In this document: positions 34,412 through 43,134 of the stretch, in pieces
How positions within the stretch are numbered: the first letter of the stretch is position 1
How the letters are laid out: each line of letters starts with the position of its first letter
NCBI GenBank assembly: GCA_045542415.1
Contig: JAZQKZ010000099.1
Location: forward strand, 1-64,000
Length of the DNA stretch: 64,000 nt
Direction of reading: 5' to 3'
Source: UMGS1958 sp045542415
Lineage (GTDB): Bacteria; Bacillota; Clostridia; UBA1381
Made by a program: the position numbers and the translations under genes
Notes under the pieces: generated by a model
What the model saw: the letters and a program-made list of their open reading frames with translations, nothing else
What the model was told of the DNA's origin: nothing
Database searches by the model: none

Positions 34412-35165
34412 CCGGATTGAACTCTGTCATGTGTTTCCAGAATCGCTTGGGCATCATGGTCATGCGGCATTTTTCGTTGTGCCGTTCCCTGATTTCAACT
34501 GTGTCATAAAATTCTTTCCACAGACTGCGGTAGCGAGCTTCGTCCTCACTGAATTTCAGTCGGGGAATTGAAGTGACTTCCCGGATAATGCATTCCTTTC
34601 CGTTGTGTACAAGGCACTGCTTTCTTTTTAAATCGTTAATAAGAAAAGGCATGTCGGGATATCGCTCCTCAAAGTGATAAGCTATTATGGGAAGAATATT
34701 GTGAACGGGTTCTATTTCGCTGTAATAAATTCCACCCTCAAGCTCGCTGAAACGGACAAACCCCGTATATTTATGAGCCTCATGACCGGTGCGGAACGAG
34801 GCGTCAAGAACAAAATCAACACATGGTACGGTGAGATGCTTGTCCGTGTTATATCCGTACCTGAGACACATTTTTATATATCCTGCTATGTTGATTTCGC
34901 ACAGGGGCTTTTCGGAGAGATAAGTATAATACATATGCTTGTAGGCAGTGTAGCCGGAGCATTTTATGATTTTATCTGTTACACGCTGCGCTTTTTCGGT
35001 ATCGGTTGAAATGTGACGGTAGCATGCGTCCAGAGTCAGCTGGGAGTGTTCCTCGGTCTCGATTGAGACGGGTGATTCATGGTATAGATAGCTGTCAAAT
35101 ACAGCACTGAGAAGCCCCTCAAAGCTGCCGTCATAAAGATATATTACATTTCTCCTGTCAGGCAT
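34347..35165 (-). CDS. TIGR03915-family putative DNA repair protein
   Basis: 272 residues. It starts with VIYLYDGSFEGLLSAVFDSY and ends its conserved part with MMPKRFWKHMTEF, as in TIGR03915/DUF4130 proteins that accompany a radical SAM partner. The last roughly 23 residues (from NPAISDNP) extend past that end and are encoded antisense to the GerMN gene. The start overlaps the radical SAM gene by 22 bases, with AGGAGGT upstream. The biochemical activity is unknown; a role in DNA repair is proposed from family naming. Confidence 0.88.
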   Translation of the reverse strand: MPDRRNVIYLYDGSFEGLLSAVFDSYLYHESPVSIETEEHSQLTLDACYRHISTDTEKAQRVTDKIIKCSGYTAYKHMYYTYLSEKPLCEINIAGYIKMCLRYGYNTDKHLTVPCVDFVLDASFRTGHEAHKYTGFVRFSELEGGIYYSEIEPVHNILPIIAYHFEERYPDMPFLINDLKRKQCLVHNGKECIIREVTSIPRLKFSEDEARYRSLWKEFYDTVEIRERHNEKCRMTMMPKRFWKHMTEFNPAISDNPTQKSPSYQQNPQIPS

Positions 35166-36424
35166 TTGATACTTACCTCCTTTGCAGGTTCATCAATCAG
35201 GCTTAACTGTCCGTAGCCGGGAACGTTGTTGTCGGCTAAGACCAACGGTGTAATGCATTCCTGCCTGAGCCAGATATTATTATAGGTTTTTCCGTTACAG
35301 GTGCAAAAATATTTTGCCCTCTTCAGTGAAATATGCATTTTTTTAAGGTCCTCGAATGACAGGGAATGAATACTGCGGCTTCGTACGATTTTTAATGCAG
35401 AGCGTATGCCTATGCCGGGAATACGCATAATCATTTCGTAGGGAGCTGTGTTGATTTCGACGGGAAAAAGCTCCATATGTCTCAAAGCCCACTCGCATTT
35501 GGGATCTACTATGTTGCTGAAATTTTCGTGCGTATCGTCAAGAAGCTCGTCTGCACGGAAGTTATAGAACCGCAGAAGCCAGTCTGCCTGATACAGTCTG
35601 TGTTCACGAAGCAGCGGAGGTGCGGTTACCGGCAGCAATGGATTTTTTCCTAAAGGTACATATGCTGAGAAAAATACACGTTTGAGCTTGAATTTATCAT
35701 ATAGGTTCTGGGATAAATTCAGAATTGTACGGTCGCTTTCGGGTGAAGCACCGATGATCATTTGCGTGCTTTGTCCGGCAGGGGTGAATCTGGGAGCGTT
35801 TTTGTAAAGTGCAATTTCTTCCTTGTTATTGATGATACCGTTGCGTATCTGTCCCATTGGCTTTATAATCGAGTCTTTGGTTTTCTGAGGTGCAAATTTT
35901 TGCAGTGCATCTGACGATGGCAGCTCGATATTTACGCTCATTCTGTCGCAAAGGAGTCCTAACTGCGAGACAAGCTCATGTGATGCTCCCGGAATGGTCT
36001 TTGCGTGTATGTAGCCGTTGAAGCCATATTCAAAACGCAGAATACTCAGTGTCTTTATAAGAAGCTCCATTGTATGGTCGGGGTTTTTCACAACTGCACT
36101 GGAAAGGAAAAGCCCCTCAATATAATTACGCTTATAAAAGCTTATAGTGAGGTCGGCAACCTCGCGCGGAGTAAAGGCGGCTCGCTCGACATCATTTGAA
36201 GAACGGTTTATACAGTATTGGCAGTCATAAATACAATAATTGGTAAGGAGTATTTTCAAAAGTGAAATACACCTTCCGTCTGCACTGAAGCTGTGGCATA
36301 TGCCTGCCTTGCAGGCGGAGCCGATACCTCCGGGAGTATTGCTTCTGTCTGAGCCGGAGGAGGAGCAGGATGCATCATATTTTGCGGCATCTGATAATAT
36401 TCTTAATTTTTCGGATATATCCAT
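35144..36424 (-). CDS. Putative DNA modification/repair radical SAM protein (TIGR03916)
   Basis: About 426 residues. The radical SAM cluster is CIYDCQYC (CxxxCxxC) near residues 68-75. A leading Cys-rich part (CSSSGSDRS, CKAGICHSF) and a C-terminal helix-hairpin-helix (MRIPGIGIRSALKIVRSRS) suggest DNA binding. The ATG at 36424 has GGGAGGG upstream; a start at 36484 would lie in the promoter. It forms a two-gene operon with the TIGR03915 partner. The promoter at 36456-36484 has a perfect 12-bp palindrome between its boxes. Confidence 0.92.
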   Translation of the reverse strand: MDISEKLRILSDAAKYDASCSSSGSDRSNTPGGIGSACKAGICHSFSADGRCISLLKILLTNYCIYDCQYCINRSSNDVERAAFTPREVADLTISFYKRNYIEGLFLSSAVVKNPDHTMELLIKTLSILRFEYGFNGYIHAKTIPGASHELVSQLGLLCDRMSVNIELPSSDALQKFAPQKTKDSIIKPMGQIRNGIINNKEEIALYKNAPRFTPAGQSTQMIIGASPESDRTILNLSQNLYDKFKLKRVFFSAYVPLGKNPLLPVTAPPLLREHRLYQADWLLRFYNFRADELLDDTHENFSNIVDPKCEWALRHMELFPVEINTAPYEMIMRIPGIGIRSALKIVRSRSIHSLSFEDLKKMHISLKRAKYFCTCNGKTYNNIWLRQECITPLVLADNNVPGYGQLSLIDEPAKEVSIKCLTGEM

Positions 36425-36455
36425 TGTAAAACCCTCCCTGCGTAGTATTAAAATA

Positions 36456-36484
36456 ATTATAACATACAAATATTTGTTTGTCAA
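36456..36484 (-). promoter_or_regulatory. Consensus promoter of the radical SAM repair operon
   Basis: On the minus strand TTGACA (36484-36479) and TATAAT (36461-36456) are both perfect, with a 17-base spacer. The perfect palindrome ACAAATATTTGT (36466-36477) sits inside the spacer and looks like a repressor operator. Confidence 0.85.
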
Positions 36485-36642
36485 ATAAATTTTCGCGTAA
36501 GCTTGTTTGGAAGTGCTGTTTTATAATGTATGAAAAGGTTAGAAGTGTGAAAGAAATATGAAAAAACTGATATAAATGTAATGAAATGGAATTATTGGCA
36601 GAATATACAAAAAAAGTTTTATATTTTTGTTTACATATATGC

Positions 36643-36671
36643 TTTACTACTAAAAAGTTTTATGATATAAT
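36643..36671 (+). promoter_or_regulatory. Promoter of the glgBCD operon
   Basis: TTTACT (36643-36648) and TATAAT (36666-36671) have a 17-base spacer, 72 bases before glgB. The rest of the 318-base gap between the divergent promoters is AT-rich and shows nothing else. Confidence 0.72.
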
Positions 36672-36742
36672 AGTTCTATAATTATAGTGCATGTGGTATG
36701 CCCTTATGCATACCTATGTAACATCAGAGAGGAGAAAAAGGC

Positions 36743-38677
36743 ATGGTTAATGAACAAGATTATGCTAAAATCAGTGAATTTCAGACCTACTTGTTCAATT
36801 CCGGCGATAACTTCCGTTCGTATGAAATTTTTGGCACGCACAGAGTAGAAATTGACGGCAAAAAAGGTTGGCGTTTTGCTGTGTGGGCGCCTAAAGCGGT
36901 AAATGTACGAGTTACCGGTGATTTTAACGGATGGGGTGATGAGGGCTACGGTCTTGCTAAAATTGGTACTACCGGAGTCTGGTATGGATTTTTTACGGAT
37001 ATAAAGGAGGGCTCTCTTTATAAGTATGCAATACTTGCCGAGGATGGCAATACATACCTGAGAAGCGATCCGTATGCTGTGATGTGTGAAATGCGTCCGG
37101 GTACGGCGTCGGTTGTAAGAGAGCTTAAATCTTTTAAATGGTCAGATAAAAACTGGATGAAAGTCCGGGCAAAGAGTGACAGCATACATTCACCCATGAA
37201 TATATATGAGGTGCATGCAGGCTCATGGAAGGTTCATGATGACGGAAGCTTCTACAACTATGAGGAGCTTGCGGATGAGCTTGTACCGTATATGTCGGAT
37301 ATGGGTTATACGCATATTGAGCTTATGCCGCTTACGGAATTTCCGTTTGACGGCTCGTGGGGGTATCAGGTTACGGGTTATTTCGCCGCAACATCGAGAT
37401 ACGGTACTCCGGAGCAGCTTAAATATTTTATAAACAAGTGCCATAAGGCAGGAATATTTGTAATCATGGACTGGGTACCGGCACATTTTCCGAGAGATGC
37501 TCACGGACTCAGAATGTTTGACGGTTCTCCATGTTATGAGTATGCTGACCCCAGAATGGGAGAGCATAAGGATTGGGGAACAATGGTTTTTGACTACTCA
37601 AAGTCAGAGGTTGTTTCGTTCCTTACCTCATCGGCGTATTTCTGGGCAGAGGAATACCATATAGACGGATTGAGAGTTGACGCTGTTTCTTCAATGCTCT
37701 ACCGTGACTATTCACGAAATGACGGTGAATGGATTGCCAACGAGTACGGCGGCAACGGTAATCTGGAGGCGGTGGATCTTTTCAGAAAGCTCAACCGTCT
37801 TATGGGAACAGAGTTTCCGGGATTTTTAATGATTGCAGAGGAATCAACTGCTTGGCCGCTTGTAACGGCTCCGCCTGAAAATGACGGACTCGGCTTTAAT
37901 TTCAAGTGGAACATGGGCTGGATGAACGATACCCTCCGCTATGTAAGCATGGATCCGTATTTCCGTAAGGATAATCATAATCTGATGACGTTCCTTATGA
38001 TGTATGCTTACTCGGAGAACTTTATTCTTCCGCTGTCGCATGACGAGGTCGTACACGGAAAGCATTCGCTTATCGACAAGATGTACGGCACATACGAAGA
38101 AAAGTTTGATGCATATAAGACCTTGCTTGGCTATTATATGACAGTACCGGGTAAGAAGCTTATGTTTATGGGCGGTGAAATTGGTCAGTTCCTTGAATGG
38201 AGATTTGAGGATCAGCTTGAATGGAATCTGCTTGATAATGAAAAGCATGTAAAGCTGAAGCAGTATGTAAAGGATTTAAATCATTTTTATATTGAGAATA
38301 AGGCTTTGTGGGAGCTTGAACAGTCATGGGAGGGCTTTAAGTGGATAAATGAGGCAGATAACGAAAATTCGGTATTCTCATATATCCGTAAGGGCAAGAA
38401 GAGCAATGACAATGTATATGTGGTTGCAAACTTCACTCCGATTGACCGTCCGGTTTATAAAATCGGCGTGCCGCTTCCGGGAACATATGAGGTTGTGATG
38501 CATTCCAATTCCACGAAGTACGGTGGCAGCAGACGTATAGGCAGAAAGACATTTAAAACAACAAATGATCAGTATTCCGATATGCCGTGTACGCTGAATG
38601 TATTTGTTGATGCGAATTCGGTTATGCTTATCAAAAAGAAACCGGAAGATAAAAAGAACACAAAGAAAACAAAGTAA
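36743..38677 (+). CDS. glgB: 1,4-alpha-glucan branching enzyme
   Basis: 644 residues. A GH13 enzyme that makes alpha-1,6 branches in glycogen. It has an N-terminal CBM48 domain (about 25-120, RFAVWAPKAVNVRVTGDFNGW). The catalytic barrel has region I VIMDWVPAHF, region II DGLRVDAVSSMLYRDYSR (nucleophile Asp), region III Glu in MIAEEST and region IV LPLSHDEVVHGK, followed by a C-terminal all-beta domain. The last 13 residues are basic (KKPEDKKNTKKTK), echoed in GlgA and GlgP. GAGAGGAG precedes the ATG. First gene of the glycogen cluster. Confidence 0.96.
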   Translation: MVNEQDYAKISEFQTYLFNSGDNFRSYEIFGTHRVEIDGKKGWRFAVWAPKAVNVRVTGDFNGWGDEGYGLAKIGTTGVWYGFFTDIKEGSLYKYAILAEDGNTYLRSDPYAVMCEMRPGTASVVRELKSFKWSDKNWMKVRAKSDSIHSPMNIYEVHAGSWKVHDDGSFYNYEELADELVPYMSDMGYTHIELMPLTEFPFDGSWGYQVTGYFAATSRYGTPEQLKYFINKCHKAGIFVIMDWVPAHFPRDAHGLRMFDGSPCYEYADPRMGEHKDWGTMVFDYSKSEVVSFLTSSAYFWAEEYHIDGLRVDAVSSMLYRDYSRNDGEWIANEYGGNGNLEAVDLFRKLNRLMGTEFPGFLMIAEESTAWPLVTAPPENDGLGFNFKWNMGWMNDTLRYVSMDPYFRKDNHNLMTFLMMYAYSENFILPLSHDEVVHGKHSLIDKMYGTYEEKFDAYKTLLGYYMTVPGKKLMFMGGEIGQFLEWRFEDQLEWNLLDNEKHVKLKQYVKDLNHFYIENKALWELEQSWEGFKWINEADNENSVFSYIRKGKKSNDNVYVVANFTPIDRPVYKIGVPLPGTYEVVMHSNSTKYGGSRRIGRKTFKTTNDQYSDMPCTLNVFVDANSVMLIKKKPEDKKNTKKTK

Positions 38678-38735
38678 AATAGCATTGCCTCAGGCAATAC
38701 TTAAAATATAGTAATTAATAATAGGAGATGATAAT

Positions 38736-39956
38736 ATGATGGTATCAAAAGACTGCGTAGCAATGATACTTGCAGGTGGTCAGGGTTCCAGACTCGGAGC
38801 CTTAACAACAAATGTGGCAAAGCCGGCGGTGCCGTTTGGCGGAAAGTACAGAATTATTGACTTCCCGTTATCAAACTGCGTTCATTCGGGAATTGACACA
38901 GTAGGTGTATTAACACAATATCAGCCGCTTGAGCTGAATACATATATCGGTAACGGTAATCCCTGGGATTTAGACCGTTCACATGGTGGTGCGTATGTAC
39001 TTCCGCCGTATCAGAGTGCGCAGGCGGGTGAGTGGTACAAGGGTACTGCAAATGCTATTTATCAGAATTTAGGCTTCCTTGAGGGATTTAATCCGAAGAA
39101 TGTATTAATCCTTTCAGGTGACCATATTTATAAGATGCACTATGGTGAAATGTTAAAGGCTCATAAGGAGTCAGGTGCAGCGGCTACAATTGCAGTAATG
39201 CCTGTTCCGTGGGAGGAGGCAAGCCGTTTCGGTATCATGAATACAGATGAAGCTACAGGTGAGATTACAGAGTTCGCCGAGAAGCCGGCAGAGCCGAAGA
39301 GTAACCTTGCTTCAATGGGTATCTATATTTTTGATTATCAGGCATTAAAGAAGTATCTGACAGATGACGAGAGAAATCCGGAGTCAGATAACGACTTCGG
39401 TAAGAATATTATCCCGACAATGTTAAATAATGGCGAGAAGATGATGAGTTATCGCTTCGAGGGTTACTGGAAGGATGTAGGAACAATCCAGAGCCTTTGG
39501 GAGGCAAATATGGATCTTATCGATAATCCGCCCAAGTTTGATCTTAATGACCGTGACTGGCTTATCTACTCAAGAAACATGGCGTTAGGTCCGCACTATG
39601 TAGGACACAGTGCAAAGATTGTAAATTCAACAATTACAGAGGGCTGCAGCATTAACGGTACAGTTGAGCATTCGGTAATATTCGGCGGTGTTGAAATCGG
39701 CAGAAATTCAGTGGTTAAAGATTCTGTAGTAATGCCGGGAGCTATTATCGGAGACAATGTAGTAATCGAGAAGTCTGTTGTAGGTCCTAATGCTGTAATT
39801 AAGGACGGTGCAAAGCTTGGTGTATCACCGGTATCAGAGGATAATCCTCATGCTTCAAAGTACTGCACACACGGAATTGTTCTTGTTGAGGGCAACGCAG
39901 TTGTTGCGGAAAATGCGGATATTCCGAAAGAAAGTATGGTAAAGAAGGAGGATTAA
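38736..39956 (+). CDS. glgC: Glucose-1-phosphate adenylyltransferase, catalytic subunit
   Basis: 406 residues. It makes ADP-glucose from ATP and glucose-1-phosphate, the committed step of glycogen synthesis. The nucleotide-binding signature LAGGQGSRLGALT and KPAVPFGGKYRIIDF are intact. The C-terminal left-handed beta-helix carries hexapeptide repeats (about 290-390). Two adjacent ATGs (38736, 38739) follow GGAG. Lys, Arg and Thr codons are strongly biased (AAG, AGA, ACA), suggesting high expression. glgD follows after 6 bases. Confidence 0.96.
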   Translation: MMVSKDCVAMILAGGQGSRLGALTTNVAKPAVPFGGKYRIIDFPLSNCVHSGIDTVGVLTQYQPLELNTYIGNGNPWDLDRSHGGAYVLPPYQSAQAGEWYKGTANAIYQNLGFLEGFNPKNVLILSGDHIYKMHYGEMLKAHKESGAAATIAVMPVPWEEASRFGIMNTDEATGEITEFAEKPAEPKSNLASMGIYIFDYQALKKYLTDDERNPESDNDFGKNIIPTMLNNGEKMMSYRFEGYWKDVGTIQSLWEANMDLIDNPPKFDLNDRDWLIYSRNMALGPHYVGHSAKIVNSTITEGCSINGTVEHSVIFGGVEIGRNSVVKDSVVMPGAIIGDNVVIEKSVVGPNAVIKDGAKLGVSPVSEDNPHASKYCTHGIVLVEGNAVVAENADIPKESMVKKED

Positions 39957-39962
39957 GCAATT

Positions 39963-41081
39963 ATGAGAAAAAATGCAATGGGTATCATCCTGACAAATCA
40001 GGACAGAATTCACCCGCTTACAGAAATAAGAGCAAACAGTGCACTTCCTATGGCAGGAAGATACAGAATTATTGACTTTGTATTATCAAATATGGCGAAT
40101 GCCGGAATTACAAATATAGGTGTAGCAACAGAGTCTAATTACTCATCGCTTATGGACCATATTAAGTCGGGTAAGCCCTGGGATTTAGACAGAAAGAACG
40201 GCGGTCTCAATATTCTTCCTCCGTCTCTGGAACAGATGAATCAGGGATATATAAGAGGTAATATTGATATGCTCGCAGGTATTCGTGATTATATTCACAG
40301 AAGTCCGCAGACATATGTTGTATTAAGCCTTGGAAATAATATCTATAACATGGATTTGGGAGCAGTAGTAGAGGCTCATATAGCAAATCAGTCAGATATT
40401 ACAGTTGTATATAAGGATTTCAAGGGTGTTGAGGAATCTCAGCTTTCAAGATATACTCTTCTTGAGCTTCAGGAGGATGGCAGAGTAACAGATATCGAGG
40501 TTCAGCCGTATTATCCCAAGACAACAACAGCGTCAATGGATATCTTTGTGATGGATAAGGTATTGTTGGAGAGTATCATTGATGAGTGCAGTGCAAGAGG
40601 TGACAGAGACCTTGTTAAGGATGCACTTGTAAAGAAGATGGGCGGCATGAGAATATTCGGTTATGAGCATAAGGGATATTGCTGCAAGGTTGATTCAATG
40701 AGAGCATACTATGCTGCTAACATGAGCTTCCTTGATTTTGATATCCGTAAGGAGCTGTTTAACCCTGAAAGACCGATATTTACAAAGACAAAGGATCAGA
40801 CTCCTACAAAGTACGGTGATGAGGCGGAAATCTCAAACAGCTTTGTTTCAGACGGTTGTGTGATAGAGGGTACGGTTCTCAACTGTATTTTATCACGAGG
40901 CGTTAAGATTGAAAAGGGAGCAATTGTCAGAAATTCAATCATTATGCAGGACAGTGTGATTGAAGAGGGCGTAGAGCTTGACTGCGTAGTATTCGATAAG
41001 GAAGTGCATATTACAAAGGGCAGAAAGCTCATCGGTCAGGAGGTTACACCGCTGGCAATTGAAAAGGGTACTAAGATTTAA
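39963..41081 (+). CDS. glgD: GlgD, regulatory subunit of ADP-glucose pyrophosphorylase
   Basis: 372 residues, paralogous to GlgC and found with it in Firmicutes. The catalytic GGxGxRL loop is lost and reads ILTNQDRIHPLTEI, while GRYRIIDFVLSN is kept. This is the known pattern of a non-catalytic partner that raises activity of GlgC in a GlgCD complex. The C-terminal hexapeptide helix is present. Six bases after glgC. Confidence 0.94.
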   Translation: MRKNAMGIILTNQDRIHPLTEIRANSALPMAGRYRIIDFVLSNMANAGITNIGVATESNYSSLMDHIKSGKPWDLDRKNGGLNILPPSLEQMNQGYIRGNIDMLAGIRDYIHRSPQTYVVLSLGNNIYNMDLGAVVEAHIANQSDITVVYKDFKGVEESQLSRYTLLELQEDGRVTDIEVQPYYPKTTTASMDIFVMDKVLLESIIDECSARGDRDLVKDALVKKMGGMRIFGYEHKGYCCKVDSMRAYYAANMSFLDFDIRKELFNPERPIFTKTKDQTPTKYGDEAEISNSFVSDGCVIEGTVLNCILSRGVKIEKGAIVRNSIIMQDSVIEEGVELDCVVFDKEVHITKGRKLIGQEVTPLAIEKGTKI

Positions 41082-41092
41082 ATAAAGCTGAA

Positions 41093-41118
41093 GGAATTAA
41101 GCCACTTGGCTTAATTCC
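41093..41118 (+). terminator. Terminator after glgD
   Basis: GGAATTAAGCC and GGCTTAATTCC form a perfect 11-bp stem with a 4-base loop. Only a short T-run follows, so termination may be partial. Confidence 0.7.
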
Positions 41119-41214
41119 TCGTTTGTGAGCGTGTAAAATACACGTCATAATGGGACAAAAAGACAGATGCAGTAAGGTTTATTTTGTTAAAAGTTCCGTT
41201 TTTTCTGCAATTGT

Positions 41215-41243
41215 TTGACAAAATCAGAAAAATATTGTAATAT
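41215..41243 (+). promoter_or_regulatory. Promoter of glgA
   Basis: TTGACA (41215-41220) and TAATAT (41238-41243) have a 17-base spacer, giving glgA(-glgP) its own start separate from glgBCD. Confidence 0.85.
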
Positions 41244-41277
41244 GGGTAAGATGTCTGATAAAGAAAGAGAGGAAGCT

Positions 41278-43116
41278 ATGAAGGTTTTATTTGCAAGCTC
41301 AGAGGTGGCACCGTTTGCCAAGACAGGCGGTTTGGGTGACGTTGCAGGTTCACTTCCTGCGGTACTGCGTGAAAAGGGTGTTGATGCAAGAGTAATTATG
41401 CCCTTGTACAAGTGTATTGACCAGAAATACAAGGATCAGATGAGATACATTGACCATATCTATATTGATATAGCGTGGAGAAAGCAGTATGCCGGTATTT
41501 TTGAAATGGAATATAACGGTAGCATTATATATTTCGTAGATAACGAATTCTATTTCGGCGGCGATAAGCCCTACGATTACATTCATCTCGATTGCGAGAA
41601 GTTTATATTCTTCTCAAAGGCAGTGCTTTCACTGCTTCCGACAATAGATTTCCGTCCTGACGTTATAAACTGTAACGACTGGCAGACAGGTCCGATTCCG
41701 GTATTCCTTGACACATTCCAGGATAATCCGTTCTATCGCGGTATAAAGACCGTTATGACAATTCATAACCTCAAGTTCCAGGGCAGATGGAGCTTAAAGG
41801 GTATCAAGGATGCAATGGGAATTGATGATTACTATTTCACACCTGATAAGATGGAGTACTATAATGACGGTAACCTCTTAAAGGGCGGAATGGTATATGC
41901 AAACAAGATAACAACTGTATCTGATACTTATGCAGGTGAAATTCAGTCGGAGGAGTACGGTGAGGGTCTTGACTCACTTCTCCGTGCAAGAAATAATGAC
42001 CTTTTAGGTATCGTAAACGGAATTTCATACACTGATTGGAATCCGGAAACTGATCCGATGATTTACGAGAACTATGATATCAAGAGTGTGTATGAAAAGA
42101 AGGTAGTTAACAAGATGAAGCTCCAGGAGGAGCTTGGTCTTCCGGTTGATCCGGATAAGATGATGATTGGTGTGGTTTCAAGACTTACTGATCAGAAAGG
42201 CTTCGACCTCTTTGCATATAAGATGGAGGAGCTTTGTGCCGGCGGGGCTCAGATTGTAGTGCTTGGCACAGGTGATGAAAAGTATGAAAACTTATTCCGT
42301 CACTATGCATGGAAGTATCCGGATAAGTTCTCGGCACAGATTTATTTCTCGAACGAGATGTCACACAAGATTTATGCAGCGTGTGATGCGTTCTTAATGC
42401 CGTCACGCTTTGAGCCGTGCGGTTTATCACAGCTTATCAGTCTCCGTTACGGAACATTACCGATAGTCCGTGAAACGGGTGGCTTGAGAGATACGGTTAA
42501 TCCGTATAATAAATTTACCGGCGACGGTAACGGATTCTCGTTTGCAAACTATAATGCAGATGAGATGATGAATACAATCTGGTTTGCTATGGACGTATAT
42601 TATAATAACCGTGAGCAGTGGAATCATGTAGTTTATAATGCAATGAATTCCGATTTCTCATGGAATGTATCGGCAGACAAGTATATCAGAATGTATCAGG
42701 ATTTAACGGGTATTTACGATATCCCTGAAAAAAAGGCAGAGTTACAGGGCAACTTTGACGATGCAATTGCAAGAGATTTTGAGGCTTCTAACGAGACTGT
42801 AGCCAAAGCTGCAGATGAGCCTAAGGTGGTAGAGGTAAAGGATCCGTTTGCTGAGGAAGAGCCGAAGAAGACAGCAAAGAAAACAGCTGCAAAGAAAGCA
42901 CCGGCAAAGAAAACAGCAACAAAAAAGACAACAGATGAGGCAAAGAAGCCTGCTGTAAAACGAGGCAGCAAGGCTAAGGCTGAATCGGCTGAGAAGGAGA
43001 CAAAGACAGCTGCAAAGAAAGCACCGGCTAAAAAGACGGCAGCTAAGACTACAGCAGCTAAAAAGACAACCGCAAAGAAAGCGGCAACTCCGGCTCCGGC
43101 TAAAAAAGAAAAGTAA
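41278..43116 (+). CDS. glgA: Glycogen synthase with Lys/Ala-rich C-terminal tail
   Basis: About 612 residues. A GT5 enzyme that extends alpha-1,4-glucan from ADP-glucose. The start MKVLFASSEVAPFAKTGGLGD contains the ADP-glucose Lys in KTGG, and the C-terminal site FEPCGLSQL with RETGGLRDTV is intact. The enzyme core ends near residue 500. The last roughly 85 residues (about 526-612) are histone H1-like repeats of the type AAKKAPAKKT, not part of normal GlgA. The ATG at 41278 follows GAGAGGA; upstream in-frame codons lie in the promoter. Confidence 0.95.
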   Translation: MKVLFASSEVAPFAKTGGLGDVAGSLPAVLREKGVDARVIMPLYKCIDQKYKDQMRYIDHIYIDIAWRKQYAGIFEMEYNGSIIYFVDNEFYFGGDKPYDYIHLDCEKFIFFSKAVLSLLPTIDFRPDVINCNDWQTGPIPVFLDTFQDNPFYRGIKTVMTIHNLKFQGRWSLKGIKDAMGIDDYYFTPDKMEYYNDGNLLKGGMVYANKITTVSDTYAGEIQSEEYGEGLDSLLRARNNDLLGIVNGISYTDWNPETDPMIYENYDIKSVYEKKVVNKMKLQEELGLPVDPDKMMIGVVSRLTDQKGFDLFAYKMEELCAGGAQIVVLGTGDEKYENLFRHYAWKYPDKFSAQIYFSNEMSHKIYAACDAFLMPSRFEPCGLSQLISLRYGTLPIVRETGGLRDTVNPYNKFTGDGNGFSFANYNADEMMNTIWFAMDVYYNNREQWNHVVYNAMNSDFSWNVSADKYIRMYQDLTGIYDIPEKKAELQGNFDDAIARDFEASNETVAKAADEPKVVEVKDPFAEEEPKKTAKKTAAKKAPAKKTATKKTTDEAKKPAVKRGSKAKAESAEKETKTAAKKAPAKKTAAKTTAAKKTTAKKAATPAPAKKEK

Positions 43117-43134
43117 GAGGAGAGAATACGAGTA

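Noticed and set aside
41215..41277. TTG start at 41215 for glgA
   Set aside because: That TTG is the first part of a perfect TTGACA -35 box, and the -10 box lies within the would-be codons.
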